Below are positions 33,993-47,916 of a stretch of DNA of 64,000 nt, piece after piece. Source of the DNA: Ligula intestinalis (lineage: Eukaryota > Platyhelminthes > Cestoda > Diphyllobothriidea > Diphyllobothriidae); assembly GCA_036362985.1 (NCBI GenBank), contig JAYGXS010000001.1, positions 36,006,847 to 36,070,846 on the forward strand. The letters run 5' to 3'. Made by a program: the position numbers and the translations under genes. Each line of letters begins with the position of its first letter. Within the stretch, counting starts at the first letter, position 1. The notes below the pieces were generated by a model. That model was given only the letters and a program-made list of their open reading frames with translations. It did no database searches and was not told the DNA's origin.

Positions 33993-36372
33993 GTTTCACA
34001 TTTCTCAAAAGGCACCTTCCCCGGATACAATAAAGTCTCTGGATAGGCTTTTACAATTAAGATGCAGAATAACAAAGGATAATGCACACATTGAATTTCT
34101 GCGAACTTGCATAATCAGCAAGGAGTATCCTGTACAATTCTATAAGATCCTTAGTCGTGGAAATCTAAGCCCAACGATTAAAAATCTGGATCGTCTCACG
34201 GAATCTAGAATTGAGAACTTAATGTTGGCTATCTGCACCAGCAAGAATCACCTTGATCAGACAATGCCTGTTCTAGAAAACATAAGCTCCTACTGTTGGC
34301 TATTGTTTATGAAACATGCATACAGCATACAGATTAAGATAAGAGAATCATACCGCAATAAATACCGGAAGTCTTTATGCAAGAAGTCCACGGACGACTA
34401 CTTTCCACTGGACGCAAAGGAAATGATTCTAAATTTATCAGATCTAAAACTAACGAAGCTACAATCACAGGCTTTATCACTGGGATTAGACTTTTGCGTT
34501 CCAAACAGAAGAATAAACCCAGTTGAAATTGAGGCCCAATTTGAAGTCTTAAACTCTCAGTTAGCAGAGCTAATACCTAGGTCAACTGACGATGTGGGGT
34601 GGCTTAAAGCAAAATTTGTGGACATTGTTCACCAATATCACAATGCTCCTGTAACACAAACAACTCCTCTGACAAAAGAACACATGGCTGCCCTCACCAC
34701 TTTGAAACCCCACGAGGAAATAATAATTTCTAAACCAGACAAAGGCCATGGAGTTGTCATTCTCAACCGGAAGGATTATGTAAGAAAAATGGAAGCTATT
34801 TTGGGTGACCAGAGCAAATTTCGTCTAGAGGTGTCAGGCAAAGATCAAACCAAAGCAATCGAAGATTTAGTATAGAAAGCTATTAAAAAGTTGCGGAACA
34901 AAAACCTGATTGATACTGCAACTGCATTATCTTTAAAGCCTAAAGGAAAACACATCCCCAGACTATATGGTCTGCCCAAAGCACATAAGAAGGACATACC
35001 TATGCGACCAATTTTGTCTACGATTAACTCTCCTCAACACAAGCTAGCACAATGGCTTGTCAAGGAATTAAAGCCGATTAGGAGCCGGCTCTCCACTTAC
35101 GTGACAAAGGATGTCTTTCAATTTGTTGAAGATATTAAGTTCCAAAATATTGCAAACAAATTTATGATTTCGTTAGACGTTGAATCCTTATTTACAAATG
35201 TACCATTGGACGAAACAATCGACGTTATATGTACTCATGCATCCTATACTCGTCTACCACCTGATATACTAAGGGAATTGCTTACACTATGAACGAAAAA
35301 TGTGCAACTCCTCTTCAATGGGCATCGGTATAGACAAATCGATGGAGTCGCAATGGGAAGTCCACTTGGACCTACTTTTGCTGACATATTCATGGGTCAT
35401 TTAGAAGAAAAATTGTCATAACAACTAAACAAGACAACTTTATACACACGTTACGTCGATGATCTTTTTACTATAGTTGAAACCAAACAAGACGCTGAAA
35501 ACTTTCTTCGATTCATGAATAAATTGCATCCAAAAATAAAGTTCACGATGGAAAGGGAGCAAAACAAAAAGTTGCTTTTTCTTGACGTCCTCCTGTTTAG
35601 AGAGGCTGATGGTTCAATAAGGCGAAGTGTTTATCACAAGGCTACCTGGAAAGGCCAGTACCTACACTTTACTAGTTTTGTGCCAATCCAGTGGAAACGA
35701 AACTTGGTACTAACTCGCTTCTGGCGAGCTGAGAAAATTTGCAGCAATGAAACATTACCAACAGAAATTTCCAGCATCAAAGACGCCCTACTTAAACGTG
35801 GATATCCTTCACGTTTCATTCAGAAATACAGTAAACCTTTACGGCTGAAAATTACGGACTAGTTTGTTCCAAAAAAGCCCGTTTTTATATCTCTACCCTT
35901 CAAAGATGACAATGTATCAAATACAATCAAACGACGTTTGTGATGCACCATAGAGAGAACGTACAATGCAGCTGCATTGGTGTTCCTCAGCTTTATTAAA
36001 GGCCTTCCCGTTAACGAGACAAAAGATGCCTTGCCTTTGCACACCAATTCAAACTGCGTCTATGAATTTATATGCACTTGCGGATGATAGTACATTGGGC
36101 GAACGCAAAGGCAATTGGCGACCAGGGCAGCTGCACATTTACCCTCTTGGCTTTTTAAACAGGAAAACAAAGTATCTCGGTCCTCTTTAACAAAACATCT
36201 ATTGGACAGTGGTCACTCTGTCGATCTGAAAAAATCTTTCCGAGTTCTTGTTCGAGCACGAACAAACCGGACATTACGCTACATGGAAGCAGCCTACATA
36301 CGGCGGGAGAAACCCGACCTATGTAAGCAATTAGAACATGTGGCTAACCTACAGCTGCCTTGGGGTCCATAG
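33964..36372 (+). pseudogene. Penelope-like retroelement, RT plus GIY-YIG, decayed by stops
   Basis: One frame runs about 800 codons without a shift but with stops at 34873, 35290, 35419, 35860, 35941, 36085 and 36088. Order: N-terminal helical region; ISKPDKGHGVVILNRKDY; IPRLYGLPKAHK and PMRPILSTINSP; RT motif A SLDVESLFTNVP; motif B GVAMGSPLGPTFADI; motif C RYVDDLFTIV with the catalytic aspartates intact; motif D-like KLLFLDVLLFR; then GIY-YIG endonuclease with YIGRTQRQLATR, SLTKHLLDSGHSVD and MEAAYIRREKPDLC. PLE RT and endonuclease act together in target-primed reverse transcription. Point stops without indels indicate fairly recent inactivation. The element lies in an intron of the minus-strand gene, in opposite orientation. 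Confidence 0.9.
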
Positions 36373-36634
36373 GCCTACATTTAGTCACCTTTTGTTCGTT
36401 TTTGTGTTGTTTCCCCTCCCCCTCCCTAAATTTCCGTTCTTTCCCGAGTTACGTTCGCAATATGAATGTTCGCTTACGCGTAAATTTGACCTTGCTTTCA
36501 TCGATTTTGTTGATATTCAAATTGTGCCTTAACCCATTTGTCATTAATTCATGCAAAGACGGGCCGCAGCTGACGAGCCTTCACGAAATTTATTTGATCG
36601 AATAAATTCTGCCATATTTGCTTGCTTCAAAGAT
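36320..36634 (+). repeat. PLE 3' direct terminal repeat
   Basis: Matches the 5' repeat at 33657-33992 and overlaps the end of the coding frame, as is usual in this family. Similarity stops at GCTTGCTTCAAA (about 36633), marking the element's 3' edge. Confidence 0.85.
36566..36612 (+). ncRNA. Hammerhead-like motif, 3' terminal repeat
   Basis: Same stems I and III as at 33908-33954. The stem-II region differs by one base (GCCTTCAC), and that change neither improves nor breaks pairing. Confidence 0.4.
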
Positions 36635-39600
36635 GACAGTCTTGTTGACTGAACGCATGAATATAAATGTTCTAATTATCATCTTATTCCTTCTTATTGA
36701 AAATCGCTTGTTTATGCAGCCTTATACTCAACACTGTAATTGCAGAGATTATACATCCTTTCGGTTTCTGCATCAGTTTTCTTTCTTCCCAACCTAAGAT
36801 AGCCGTGTTTAGCCTTCTGTTGAGGCGAAGTTCCCTTGACATCTGTAGCAGCTATATTCTTAAATGGACCTTTCAATTCGTTGATCTGTCAAGACTTAAT
36901 ACTATTTTTCGTTAGACAGTTTGAATAGAACAAAACGTCTTAGCACTGGGGACAATGTAATTATTTTAGGTTCACCTAGAGCCGTTAAATTGAAACTTGT
37001 TTAATGCTAAATACGCGCTTTGGACTTCGAAGAGATTAACGCTAACTCTCTTATCCGATAAATTTAGATAAGTTCCTTATGATCATTATTTTCCTGGCTT
37101 TTCCGTTGGCAAACCCTTCATTTTCTTTACAAGAAAGCCATGTTCGGCATGCTTTTTATACCAAAGCATCACAAACGAAATATTTGAGAATACATTTTGC
37201 TGCAGTACTAGCAGGGATTACTTTTGATTATATGCAATTTAAACATGTCAGATATGTTGTCTGGTAGGTTCGATCATGAAAGCAAATGTGCGGAAAATTT
37301 AAAGTAAGTTTAGAATAAATGTACTAGGAAAAAGCGATCGGTCTTAGAAAAAACTTATGCTTATTTAACGATGAATAACTAAAATAAAAACGTTACATGT
37401 ACTTCAAGGCGCAAGTATATTCCACGTTCGTGATCTTTACAGTTTTTTGGTGGTATTGCATATGCAAGTGTCGTGGTGTTTGGTAAAGAATATGAAATAA
37501 GGCCAGTTTGCAAATCAATAAATCTCTTGCTTTCAGCCAATTTATTGGTAGCAGTAGAAAAGTAGCTACACTTTATCATTTTAAACTATGATGTCATACA
37601 GAATCATTTTATTCCTTTTCCAAGCAGAACTTCGCTCAAAAGCATTGCACACGTCGGCAGACTCCCCATTGCTCCATTCAGAATAAAATGCACGTTAAGA
37701 CAACCTAATGCTCACTTACAACCTCTAAAATCTAAGCAAGCCATTTCGATAGTTATAATCTTAAAAAATGCAATTTTAATATGAAAGTGCGCAGGTCCTT
37801 TCTGCTACCCAGATGTTTAAAATTCTCGTAATATGATTTTCGTTACAAGTCCGCCAATTGTTCATGGAAGACAAATATATGCTGTTTTGAATTTTAATTA
37901 CAGCGATGTGCTGTGCTATTATCATGAAATCAAGGAAGCGCAGTGGTTTCTGTCTACAAAGTATGTAATGCTGGTTGTGGTAGCGGGAATAAATGTTATC
38001 ATGGGAAGACTAAATTGCTTTATAAACCTCATCAGGCACCCTCATGGTGGTCAAATCTACGTGATGCATGTGTGGTTGGTTCCAAATATTTTTACGAAAA
38101 CAAAGACTGTGGAAAGCAGGGACATTTATAACCATCAATTCATCCCATTAACATATGAAGAAAAGGTCCTAGACACAATATACTGAATAAAAAGACAGTA
38201 ATCTATCACTTAATCGTGACAATAAAAAAAGTTTTGACGATAATGAGATTAAAAGCAAGCAAATTCCGCATAATATTCTGGTTTTACACGGGAGTACATA
38301 TCTTAATTCTAATGATTGATCTTGCATTGCATGCACTAAGGTACTCATTCTTGAGACCTAGCGGTGGCTCTTCTAACCCTCAGTCTAACTCCGACCCTAA
38401 CACTCTTCAAGAATGCCTCAAGGTTATCTTAACAGGAATAATGCGCAGCAGCTTTTTGCATAACCTACCATACTTGTCGGTTTGATTAACATTACGAGAT
38501 CTATGCGTAAATGACAGGGGAAAAAATACAATCTTAACCTATAGAACATTGAGGTGTCCATCAACCAAAAATTCGTCACTTAACAGTCTGGTGAAAGACT
38601 GCCTGTCAATTTAGTGCAAAAGAGTCCTGTAAAAGCTTTTGCTATTGAATTATACTCGTCTAAATTTGACGGACCATTTTTGGCTTGATTTTATTCAGAA
38701 TTCTGCTGCTGAGACATATGAAGTACTATTGCTGTTTTTGATACACCGACGTACTAAGGCACTAGATAAGCGGCTATACTAGGAAAGAAATTTACAGAAG
38801 ACTATTTTTGATACGTTCATATGCTTAGCTACTTTATGAGGAAGATTTGCTTTTCAGCTGTTTACAGCCTGCATGGGAAATTAGAGGGTTTGAGAGATTT
38901 TGATTTCAAAAAAATAAGCCAAAACATGTTGAGTAGGAACTACTTTAAACAAAAAAAAACATTTCGGATCGCCGAAAACCTCATCTGCCTGCATCCTGCC
39001 ACGTGATGGTGCTTTTTAATGTGGCGTCATTTTTTTATGGAAACATGAAAATTAAAATAAATCCAGTCTCCTATGGGACTATCAAACTTCCAATATTTTA
39101 GAAAATTACGCTTGATACGCTCTTTTGTCTGGCTGCGGAAGCATTCACTGTTTTACATATTCTTACAATGTGGGATGATGATTTTTGGAAGAGCACAAAA
39201 TGCGACTTGCCAAAAAGCGGTGGCTCACCTTGGTGCCTTTCCCGAAAAATCGATTCGCTGATCCAGTATAAAAAGCAAGGATGGCACTGAAAAATTTGTA
39301 TAAGCCCGGGGTATTGAAAATGTATGACTTTCAGAATTATTTACTGAGAAAACATGGCACATTAACAAAGCAAATCTATGAAAAACCAACATATTCACAC
39401 CATTTTTATTGAAAAAATAAGGTTTCATATGTAAAGCTAACATAAATGTGCCTTCCAACCGGTAGCGTCTGATAATCTGAGCATCGACCTAGCACTTAAA
39501 CTGGTTAACTCACCATTTCGCAAATGGTAAAATAGCAATATTATCTAATAAAATAGATAATCATTAGTAAATGATTGTTGTTGAGTCAGCTGTCGTTATC

Positions 39601-40772
39601 TACGACAGTTTACTGAACAGAACAATTATCCTTACGCGTAAATTGAGTGCAATACACTTCATAATGAAAAATGAAATATAAGGCGAAAACCTGATGTCAT
39701 TAGTCAAAAAACAGTTACCAACTCTTTAAAGTGATCTTTCTTATTTCAAAATTTAAATACTTTAATTTCGTTCCATCGTTTTGTATCCTCTTTTCTCAAC
39801 AATAATAATCCCTTTGTTTAATAATTGTCCAAGTTGCTCAGTTCATCCGTTTCATAGTCTTTTGTGTTCCTGAAGTTAACGTTTTTTTCCTGGATATTTC
39901 AAATATGAAATGCGAACACACCTGTTTATATTCTTTAGAAAAAGGCCCTTCTTCCGATTATTCCTTAGAGTGAATGAATAATTCAACCAATTTTGGTTGA
40001 GATGAATATATGGTCTCTTAGATACTGATAAGAAAAGTGCATGCATGTAGGATTCGTTGTTAGACTGGAAAATATTTCAGGAATAAGAGCAAAAGAAACT
40101 AATGAAAATGCTAACGTCTCGATGAGGTGAACTCGTATTGTGAATAGCTATTCAAATGAAATTCAATAAAATGTGATGCCTTTATGTATTTGTAGTGGTG
40201 CTTTTATTTAAAAGTAAGCGCTTTAGTTATGATAGCCCTCTCTTCACAGTTGCAGAATGATCCCCATATTTCACCGATATTTGAACTGAACGGCCGGCCA
40301 ATAGTGGCCCGGAAATTTGTCTTTTCTGGCTTGAAATTGATAACACAATTATAATGTCGCTAATATAGCTTACTCCGGATGAATGCTTCCTCATACCCAT
40401 TAAATTGCGCACTCAAACTATTTATTTTCGGTTTTTATGATTTTTATATGTTATAGTCAACTCGCTGAGCACCAAAGGCTACTTCATGTCACAAAATGGA
40501 ACAAGAGCCTTTTCAACTATACAATGACAATTAAACAAATTAAATGGGAGCCCAAATAATGTCTTGAACTGATTTTTTATTTGCGTGCATATTGAAGCAT
40601 GCAAAAAGTCGATAAGGGCCGCTCATAAATACTTCCAAAACTTTCTGCTCTATTTCTTAAAGCATACACTAATTCCATAAGCATTTAACGTGTTCAAGCA
40701 AAATTGTAAACACGTTTGTTGTGGTAAGCTATTTCCAAAACAAACTCAAAAAAATCTGTATTGAAATCTTAC
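36635..40772. other. Intron-like sequence, nothing recognised
   Basis: Very AT-rich. A plus frame of 117 codons at 37833-38186 is the longest here, but I see no motif, and a second overlapping frame is equally open. A short CCCTAA-like patch is at 38375-38410. Confidence 0.4.
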
Positions 40773-40828
40773 CGATTAACTGTCTTTGAACTTGATATTC
40801 CACTAAATTATTGCCATAGGTGCATAGC
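40773..40828 (-). CDS. Exon J of the minus-strand gene
   Basis: Acceptor TCTAATTTATTTCAG and donor AATCG followed by GTAAGA are both strong. Only one frame is open: one base completes the Val codon begun in exon I, 18 codons read LCTYGNNLVEYQVQRQLI, and one base is left that exon K completes as Glu. The intron to exon I is about 93 bp, short enough to fit flatworm small introns. Confidence 0.65.
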
Positions 40829-40921
40829 CTGAAATAAATTAGATAAAAATTCAAAACAACAAAAGGATAAACGATAAAACGTATTTGACTAATTGGCTGT
40901 AGATATGTAAATGACGTATAC

Positions 40922-41010
40922 ACAGGATCTTCTATTGGGGCGGCTGCCAGAATGACATGCTGCTCATGAAGCAGGCTGTCTTGCGTCCAAGGCTTCATGA
41001 GAACCACTAA
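40922..41010 (-). CDS. Exon I of the minus-strand gene
   Basis: After the acceptor CTCTTACAACTAAG the frame reads LVVLMKPWTQDSLLHEQHVI and LAAAPIEDP in phase 0, matching the end of exon H. A GTATAC donor leaves two bases, completed by exon J. GC content is higher than in the flanks. An alternative donor two bases upstream would break phase. Confidence 0.55.
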
Positions 41011-44000
41011 CTTAGTTGTAAGAGAATGCACACATGTTGTAGATGGAGTTGCTAGCAGGTTAAATTAGTATTATCTGTAAGCAACAACATTGATAAAATC
41101 ATATTCTGTGGTAGAACATCCGATAGATGAGAAAAACACACGTTGTCTTAAAAACTAAGATTACTGGACAATGTGTTATGTTTAAACTTTCTGGCGAATA
41201 AAAATAGATAGTGTAAAAGGAGGCCACACGATAACCCAAATAGTACAAACAAAATGACGCATATTTTTTGGGCAAAATTTAGGTCTTCGTTTTTTTAGAA
41301 ATAAAATTTCCCAACGGGAAATCCAAAAAGCGTGTCCTGAAGTATTTTATGTTACCACGCTTTGTGTGCACTATGTCAGACATAGAGTTCAGTCTAGCGT
41401 AAATGACGACAAAACGACAAACAACACATGTTTTGAACCACAACAATGTTATAGAAAATACTATGCGCTTCCTTTCATACAAAAATTGTGCAGAGAAAAA
41501 TGACCATTTATCTATCAGGGAGCAAAATCTGGCTTTCATTAGACCCCTAAAGTCAGGCAATTATTGCATTAGCAAAAACCAGCAGTTAAACGTAATGATG
41601 TTGAGTAATGTGTGTAAGATTAATGTTTGCTCTTTAAAGATTTTGAAAGCAAATATCTGCCAAACTTAAATAAAACCCTAATCAAACGTAAAGGAGTAGA
41701 AACCTTCCTTTCCTGAACATGCGTATTTGTAACGCAGCCTTCTGCTCCACATAATTTAACGTGCAGTTGAAATTTATGTATAAACTATACTATGCCTACA
41801 AATTTGCCTTAAATTTTTCAATTTTAGATACTATATATGAAATCAGGAAATGCATTTAAACGCTCCTAGCATGCTGATTTATAGGGAATTAATTTTCAAT
41901 CGATATCGCACCATGGTAACCCTAACCCAGAACTGTACAAATTCCAAAAGCGGGTGCCAATTTTTTTACATTTTAAAATGCCTGCTTACATAAAGTGACT
42001 GTTTTGCCGATTTTTGTTGTGAATACAGTTGTTGCCAATGACCATGCAACATTCATAATGAAAATTGACCATGGTGACTTAGTGTATTTTTAGTAACACT
42101 TTTTTGATTCATTAAGTTTATTGAATGCTGCGAAAGCTTTTTAATTAGTTAAATCGTCATTTAAGTTAGGCTTATGAAGAGAAATGGCTATTTTTGGGAA
42201 AATACGGAGTAGGCTCATTTGGAAGGCATTTCTTTTGCTATTACGAAAGAGAGAACCAAAATATACTTTAATGTTGAGAAAACTAGGAAGGAACTGCAAA
42301 ATAAGTAAAATTGGTATAGAAAATATCCCTTCCAAAACTAGAACAGTTTATCTTAAATTGTTCAGATTGAAGTGAAGCCAAGTTAAAGGGACCAAATCTG
42401 CTTGCAGTCCCACTGACGGTTTGTATTTTGAAAATTATTTTTAGCTATTCTGTGAATTTTTTGCGCCCAAAATGCAATAACCGAAGAGAATTTGTTTGAA
42501 TGCACCAATGAACCTCGAATGTCCTTTAATTAAAACCAAATTTCTTACGTGTTTTCGCTAATTTAAGACAATGAAGCCCTTATTGGCTATAAGTCGTGAA
42601 GAAATGTAACTTTGTTAGGCTTTACGTTCCTGTTTTGCTTTATTCAGAAATTAAACAGACGAAAATATAATAAGTAGTGCAAAAATGGCAATGTATATTG
42701 CCAGATTTTTTAAATATGCCAGTTTATAGTTGAATGTTGAATTAATCTACTCATGCGGAAGGTAATCCGTTATAAAGAGAAACAAGTTTTTTCATCTTTA
42801 GTCAAATTGAATTGTTTATCTTCAGGAAACTTAAATAAATTCTCAAAAGTATCAAATTTCATTGTGACATGTTGTTGAAAAAATAAATATACGCAGAGGT
42901 TCTTTAGCCAAATATTTTATTCAAGAAATTTCTCAAAGTTAACCTTTTACGAAAGTTTTTTAATAATCTTACAAGTAGTAGTTTCACAACTCCAGTGCGG
43001 ACAAAATTTACACTCAAAAATGTGTTTTGCTGTTTTGAGTCATTTCTGGATAACAAAAACGTTGCCATCTTTTTTTAAACTAATGTCGGAAAACATTTTA
43101 TTTTGGTTACTTTTCTTTATATCTATGTTATGTAATAGGTTTTGGTGTAAATGTCGAACAAATGCAAAATTTTTCAATCTATCCATGAATACAGTAAAAA
43201 AAGGAATATTATGACAATTTTGTTGATGACATTCAATAAATACTTATACAGAATGTCTTGATTAAACAAAAGTTCTTCCTACATATGGAAAGTGGTTGCT
43301 TCAAGTTTTCAATTTCATACAATATCTAAATTTATTGTTCTAATTTATAGCTCTTTTTTACGTATCCAAAATAATGAAATTATCGAGAAAATTTTATTTT
43401 TCGTTACAAACACTTAGTAATTCCTATAGTTCTTTTAATTACCTAATAAACATGATGCATTTCATTTTAATTTCTAAATCTTCCTAAATACATTCACATT
43501 GGTATTCTAGTAATGACCAAATTTAAACAAAGTTATGAAAATTGCATGGTCCTCATTAACATACGTATTTTCATCCTTCTAACTTATCAGCTACTCTGTG
43601 TGTTTTACAAAGCGATAAGAAACGCAAAGTTTGGTCATTATGTGGAAATTTAGTTTCAGTGCACAGAAACATCTTTAACGTCCTAAGGCATTTGTTAAAA
43701 TTAAAGGATTACAGGGCCATCCGTTCCGTTAGGTAACAAGAACAGAAACGATATATGGTTAAGTAAACAATCCTTATGCAGAGCGTAGAATGCGTAAAAT
43801 GTACTGCATTCTACTTTGCAAATGCATGCATTATAAACGTCCGTTTCTACTGCAGACTCAGTTATCGTCCTTTAATGGCTATTGGCCAAAAGCACTTCAA
43901 ACAGTCTCCCATGTTAGCAAATTTTTGGGACAAACTGCGCATCAAACTGCAATTTAAGCTATAAATATTTCGCAAAAAAATCTAACCAGCATGAAAGACA

Positions 44001-45273
44001 AATTATCGTTCCGCACGCCTTCATTAGCGTAAGCACCGAGCTCATTTCTTATTAGCGTTAGTCTGATAAAATGACGTAAAGCGCAGTCAACAAAAAACTC
44101 CCATAAATCATCGACAACACTAAAAACGCATCAAGGTTCAGTGGAATGCACAGCCACCCAATAGAAAAGAAATCAATTAAATGGCTGCTCTTATTGCCAG
44201 TGTTATATTTTTTCTCGACATGCACCTCTGCGAGGTTTCCGCTACCGTAATTCTTTCCCCAAATAATTTGGCGAAATGCTATTCGCCTTAGACAAAGGCA
44301 AATGGAACTCGTCTGTGCGTCCTTGTACTAATACTTTGAAACCAACTATGGGTAGAAACTCCCTTACCGCATGTTACTTTTATGTTCATGAGATAACGAA
44401 GATGATGAGCCTTGGCTGTATCGTGTATTCTACTAGCCAAATGGATGTGGCTCACATTTTCAAGAAAATTAGTTGATAACTTTTTAATCTATTTTGTATG
44501 TGCAGAATTAATTCTTTCTTTAAGCAGTTGTTGATCTTATCGTATACAGTTATAATTTCAATATTTTTTGCACATTTTTAATAAAAGAATATTCGTTTAC
44601 AACACGCTTCGTTTATGCGTGTTTATGGATTTCGCTTGAGTATAGACTAATCAAGTTATTAGGAATCTCTAGTATGTTACATTGCTTGGCTCAGGGAAAG
44701 TCTGTCAGCATCAGTTAAGCAGACTGACTTTTTGAAATTTAGTATAATGACACGACCAATATTAACTAAACGCCTAGTTTTAATAGGCGCAAAAATATTG
44801 GTGCCCTTTGCACAAAACGAAACTTGCTTGTCTTTTTAACGCTCCATATCATGTAAATCACACTGAATTAACAAACAAAAAACAGTTCAAATAAATGTTT
44901 ATACACATTACCCAAAATCTCGCAGGAGTTGGCAGAGACCGGGCGCAAAATAATTTCTGCTCAAAAATTGATTATATTCAAGATACAGTTGAATTGCTGA
45001 TGTTCTACGTCCATGGGGCTCCTAAATGCAAAATAGGCATTTTGGGAGAAAATAAGTTTTTAATTTCTTCAGTAGAAATATCAATAATTAACAGTAAACT
45101 GCAGGGTTTTCTTTGAATTTCAAAATTTTTACATCGTTAGTCATAATATCAGGAGGGCAGTTTATGTTATAGTCAAATAAACTTTTACAGTTCACGTCAT
45201 ATTCCTTAGCGGTGTTATCAATATCTTTACTGTACTTTGGTGCACAACGTGGTATTTATGCCAATGTGCTTAC
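41011..45273. other. Intron-like sequence, nothing recognised
   Basis: Extremely AT-rich. Frames at 41279-41560 and 41403-41669 overlap on opposite strands and look incidental, as do the smaller ones at 42141-43964. Confidence 0.4.
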
Positions 45274-45348
45274 CTGAAAGAAATATATTTTTAGGTCATC
45301 GTATTTTGGTGAATATTCCGTTGGCTGCATTAAAGCAAGTGATGAAAT
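45274..45348 (-). CDS. Exon H of the minus-strand gene
   Basis: Acceptor TTTTTTTCAACAG and donor CAG followed by GTAAGC bound exactly 25 codons, phase 0 at both ends: ISSLALMQPTEYSPKYDDLK then IYFFQ. The other two frames contain stops. It joins exon G upstream and exon I downstream without a frame break. Confidence 0.6.
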
Positions 45349-47245
45349 CTGTTGAAAAAAATTTAAAAACAATATTAAATGGACTTTTGAGTGCAGCGGC
45401 ATCGTAAATAGAAGTTTACTTAAGCGTTTAGTCTATGATTTTAAACACAAAACAAATGTGTGTTTTAGCCGCACTGGGCTTGTTGAAATCTTTTAGTACG
45501 AAGTGAATGCCGAATAGTACACAGTCATTTGCCTTCTTTTTTCGAACGCTCCAGGAAGAAATACTGCTTTCAGTTTAATTCAGCCAACCCCCAGAGAATT
45601 ATCTGTGTGTGCAAGCAAGCGATGAATCCTTACGTCATTATATTCACTTTGGGCAGAAGATTGGTGATGTTATAAGCATGCGCGACGTTAAAAGCACGAG
45701 TGCAGTTAAATGTATTTTTAGACAGAGAAATTGTGCATTGACAACAAAAACCTAGGGCATTTGATCAAGTAGGTTTAGTCCATTTTACAAAAAATATCCA
45801 CACCACTTCAGTTTTTAAAATATTATTTGTTCATTAATATAATTAAAGAGCCCCAAAAAGCGACAATTATTAAATTAAACTTGGAAAGATGGCTATGCAA
45901 TGCAAACTAAATCAAGTTTTAAGTTAACCCCAATAGCATAAACTAAATATAAGTCCTTTAATTGTAATCATACATTGGACAATTTTAAGATTTTTAAACT
46001 AACTGCTTCACGTTGAATAACCTTAGATGACCTCATAGATGTAAAATAAATTAAACTACGGAATTACTTACTATGCTCATATTTTATTGTTGATGCAGAA
46101 ATTACATAAAAACTGCAGCCTGTAGTTAAATTATCTACCCGTGTGCAACTGTGACCTTGGACATTTGAATGTATATATTGATACTTTTATGAAGCATGCA
46201 TGATTAAAATAAACATGCGAACGCTTGGTGGCTTTTTTATTGAATCCAACCAGATTAATTATGATCAGTATGTTTGCTCGGTTCTTCATGGGCAACTGTA
46301 TACGTCTAGTGGAAGAAGTATAGGTGATCGATGAATGACGGAGATCAAAAAAATCTACCAGATTTTTAATGCGTGGTTGACTTAAGTTTTTGAAAAATGG
46401 ACTCAAATACCGGGAGTCTAATTTTTTAAATCAGATATGCAGGATTTACTTTTCTGCAAATACTGCTCATCGTTCTGTGGTATATTTGAAAAATGAAATA
46501 AAAAGGAATTTTGGGAACTTAATGAAATCAGTTTTATAGGAGCATTAACATTTTTGATAGTCCTGCAGGTTGCACTGTTCTGACATGGTGCATATATCAT
46601 AAAGTTCATACTAGAATAAAACAAATAAATTTCGAGATGTGTCATACACCTAAATAAACACTGATGTTAGGCTGGAACGCTTTTTTAATTATCACACACC
46701 AACAGTGTGGAGAAGGTTTCAATTTGAATACGGCTTCTTCCTTTAATATGTTATCCAGTGGGCTTACAAGAAAAACACAGCGATGTGAATCACTCTGAAG
46801 CATTCTGTCATTAATTAGAAAACATAAACAGCAAGTTTTCATATTACACTTCAAGAACTAACTTTATGCGATATAATCTTCATATAAGTTTCTGACGAAA
46901 GTAGTTCAGTTCATTAGTTTGTCAGCATCATTTTGTTGAATTTCTGCCAAATGTTTACGATTAAAAAATCCCATAGCCATCTACCAAAGCATGGTGATAA
47001 TTAGATTGACAAAATAAACCACTGCGAATAGAAATATCAAGCTGTTGACATGTATTACCATATTTTCCTTAAAAAAACCATAAACTATTGCACGTACTGA
47101 TCGATTCGGTCAAAATAGTGGAAAAAATACTCGATATATACGAAACTAATTAGTATGCATTAAGTAGACGTCATAACATCACTGACCTACGGAAAATGAA
47201 ATGCAAACAAGCTAATGATTTGAATGCATGCAAATTCTTACTTAC
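45349..47245. other. Intron-like sequence, nothing recognised
   Basis: AT-rich. A GTAAGT donor-like site near 46070 follows a short open stretch (46075-46124), but its phase does not fit exons G or H, so I do not call it. Confidence 0.35.
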
Positions 47246-47332
47246 CAATCTGGATAAAGCCTGACTGCCCACGTCCAGACTGACATATTCGATGAAGGCC
47301 TCCTTTAGTTGTGGCAAGATATCCAGGTCTAT
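47246..47332 (-). CDS. Exon G of the minus-strand gene
   Basis: Bounded by TTGCTGGCTTTAG and a perfect donor TTG followed by GTAAGTAAG. Twenty-nine codons in phase 0 read IDLDILPQLKEAFIEYVSLD and VGSQALSRL, an amphipathic helix-like sequence. A second frame is also open (it includes YLATTKGGLHRICQSGRGQ). Phase with exon H favours the first; the second would put a stop in exon H. Confidence 0.55.
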
Positions 47333-47713
47333 CTAAAGCCAGCAATTCGACATGTTACCATACAGAAAACCATGTTTTTGCCGCTCAAATATATGAACTC
47401 GTTAATAATTTGTAAATGAACCATTGATTAAGGAATATTCATGCAGAAGGTTTAATAAGCCCAAGAAAAGTCATCTTTATTTTATACAATTGCGACAATG
47501 CAGGTAACTGAAATAGAGTTAAGACCGATATCATGTCGTGTTTAGCAAAATATTGTCATGCTTTGTGAATAAGGAAGGTTGCTTTATTGAGTTTTTTAGA
47601 GAATTGTCATGCAAACCGACGGAAATATATTTAAGATAGGCCAACATGTCGGCTTTTAGTAGTTTTTTCGATAATCTGCGAACATCATACCCAGTTAAAT
47701 GTGAATTTCTTAC

Positions 47714-47745
47714 CTGTAGGTATCCTTATACAAAGCTATGGTATC
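47714..47745 (-). CDS. Possible micro-exon F
   Basis: Donor CTACAG followed by GTAAGA is strong; the acceptor ATTTTACGCAAG is acceptable. Ten codons read DTIALYKDTY plus two bases. This phase does not match exons E or G as drawn, so either the exon is false or a neighbouring boundary is wrong. Confidence 0.22.
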
Positions 47746-47916
47746 CTTGCGTAAAATTCGATTGTGGATTTTTTAGATAGAACATCACGGTTTCTTTAAA
47801 TACACTACTAGTAAATTTTAAAAACATGTTAGAATTTTTAAGGACATCAAACTTCAGTAAAATAGCCCTCTCAAATGCTCACAAGCTGACTTAAGTTATA
47901 AACATGCAGCTTATAC

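Noticed and set aside
37833..38186. 117-codon plus frame as a gene
   Set aside because: No motif, a competing frame overlaps it, and the surroundings are AT-rich intron-like DNA.
46075..46124. Exon between G and H ending at a GTAAGT site
   Set aside because: The only open frame ends in phase 1, which is incompatible with exon H.
47246..47332. Alternative reading of exon G containing YLATTKGGLHRICQSGRGQ
   Set aside because: It is open and looks protein-like, but it ends in a phase that puts a stop in exon H.
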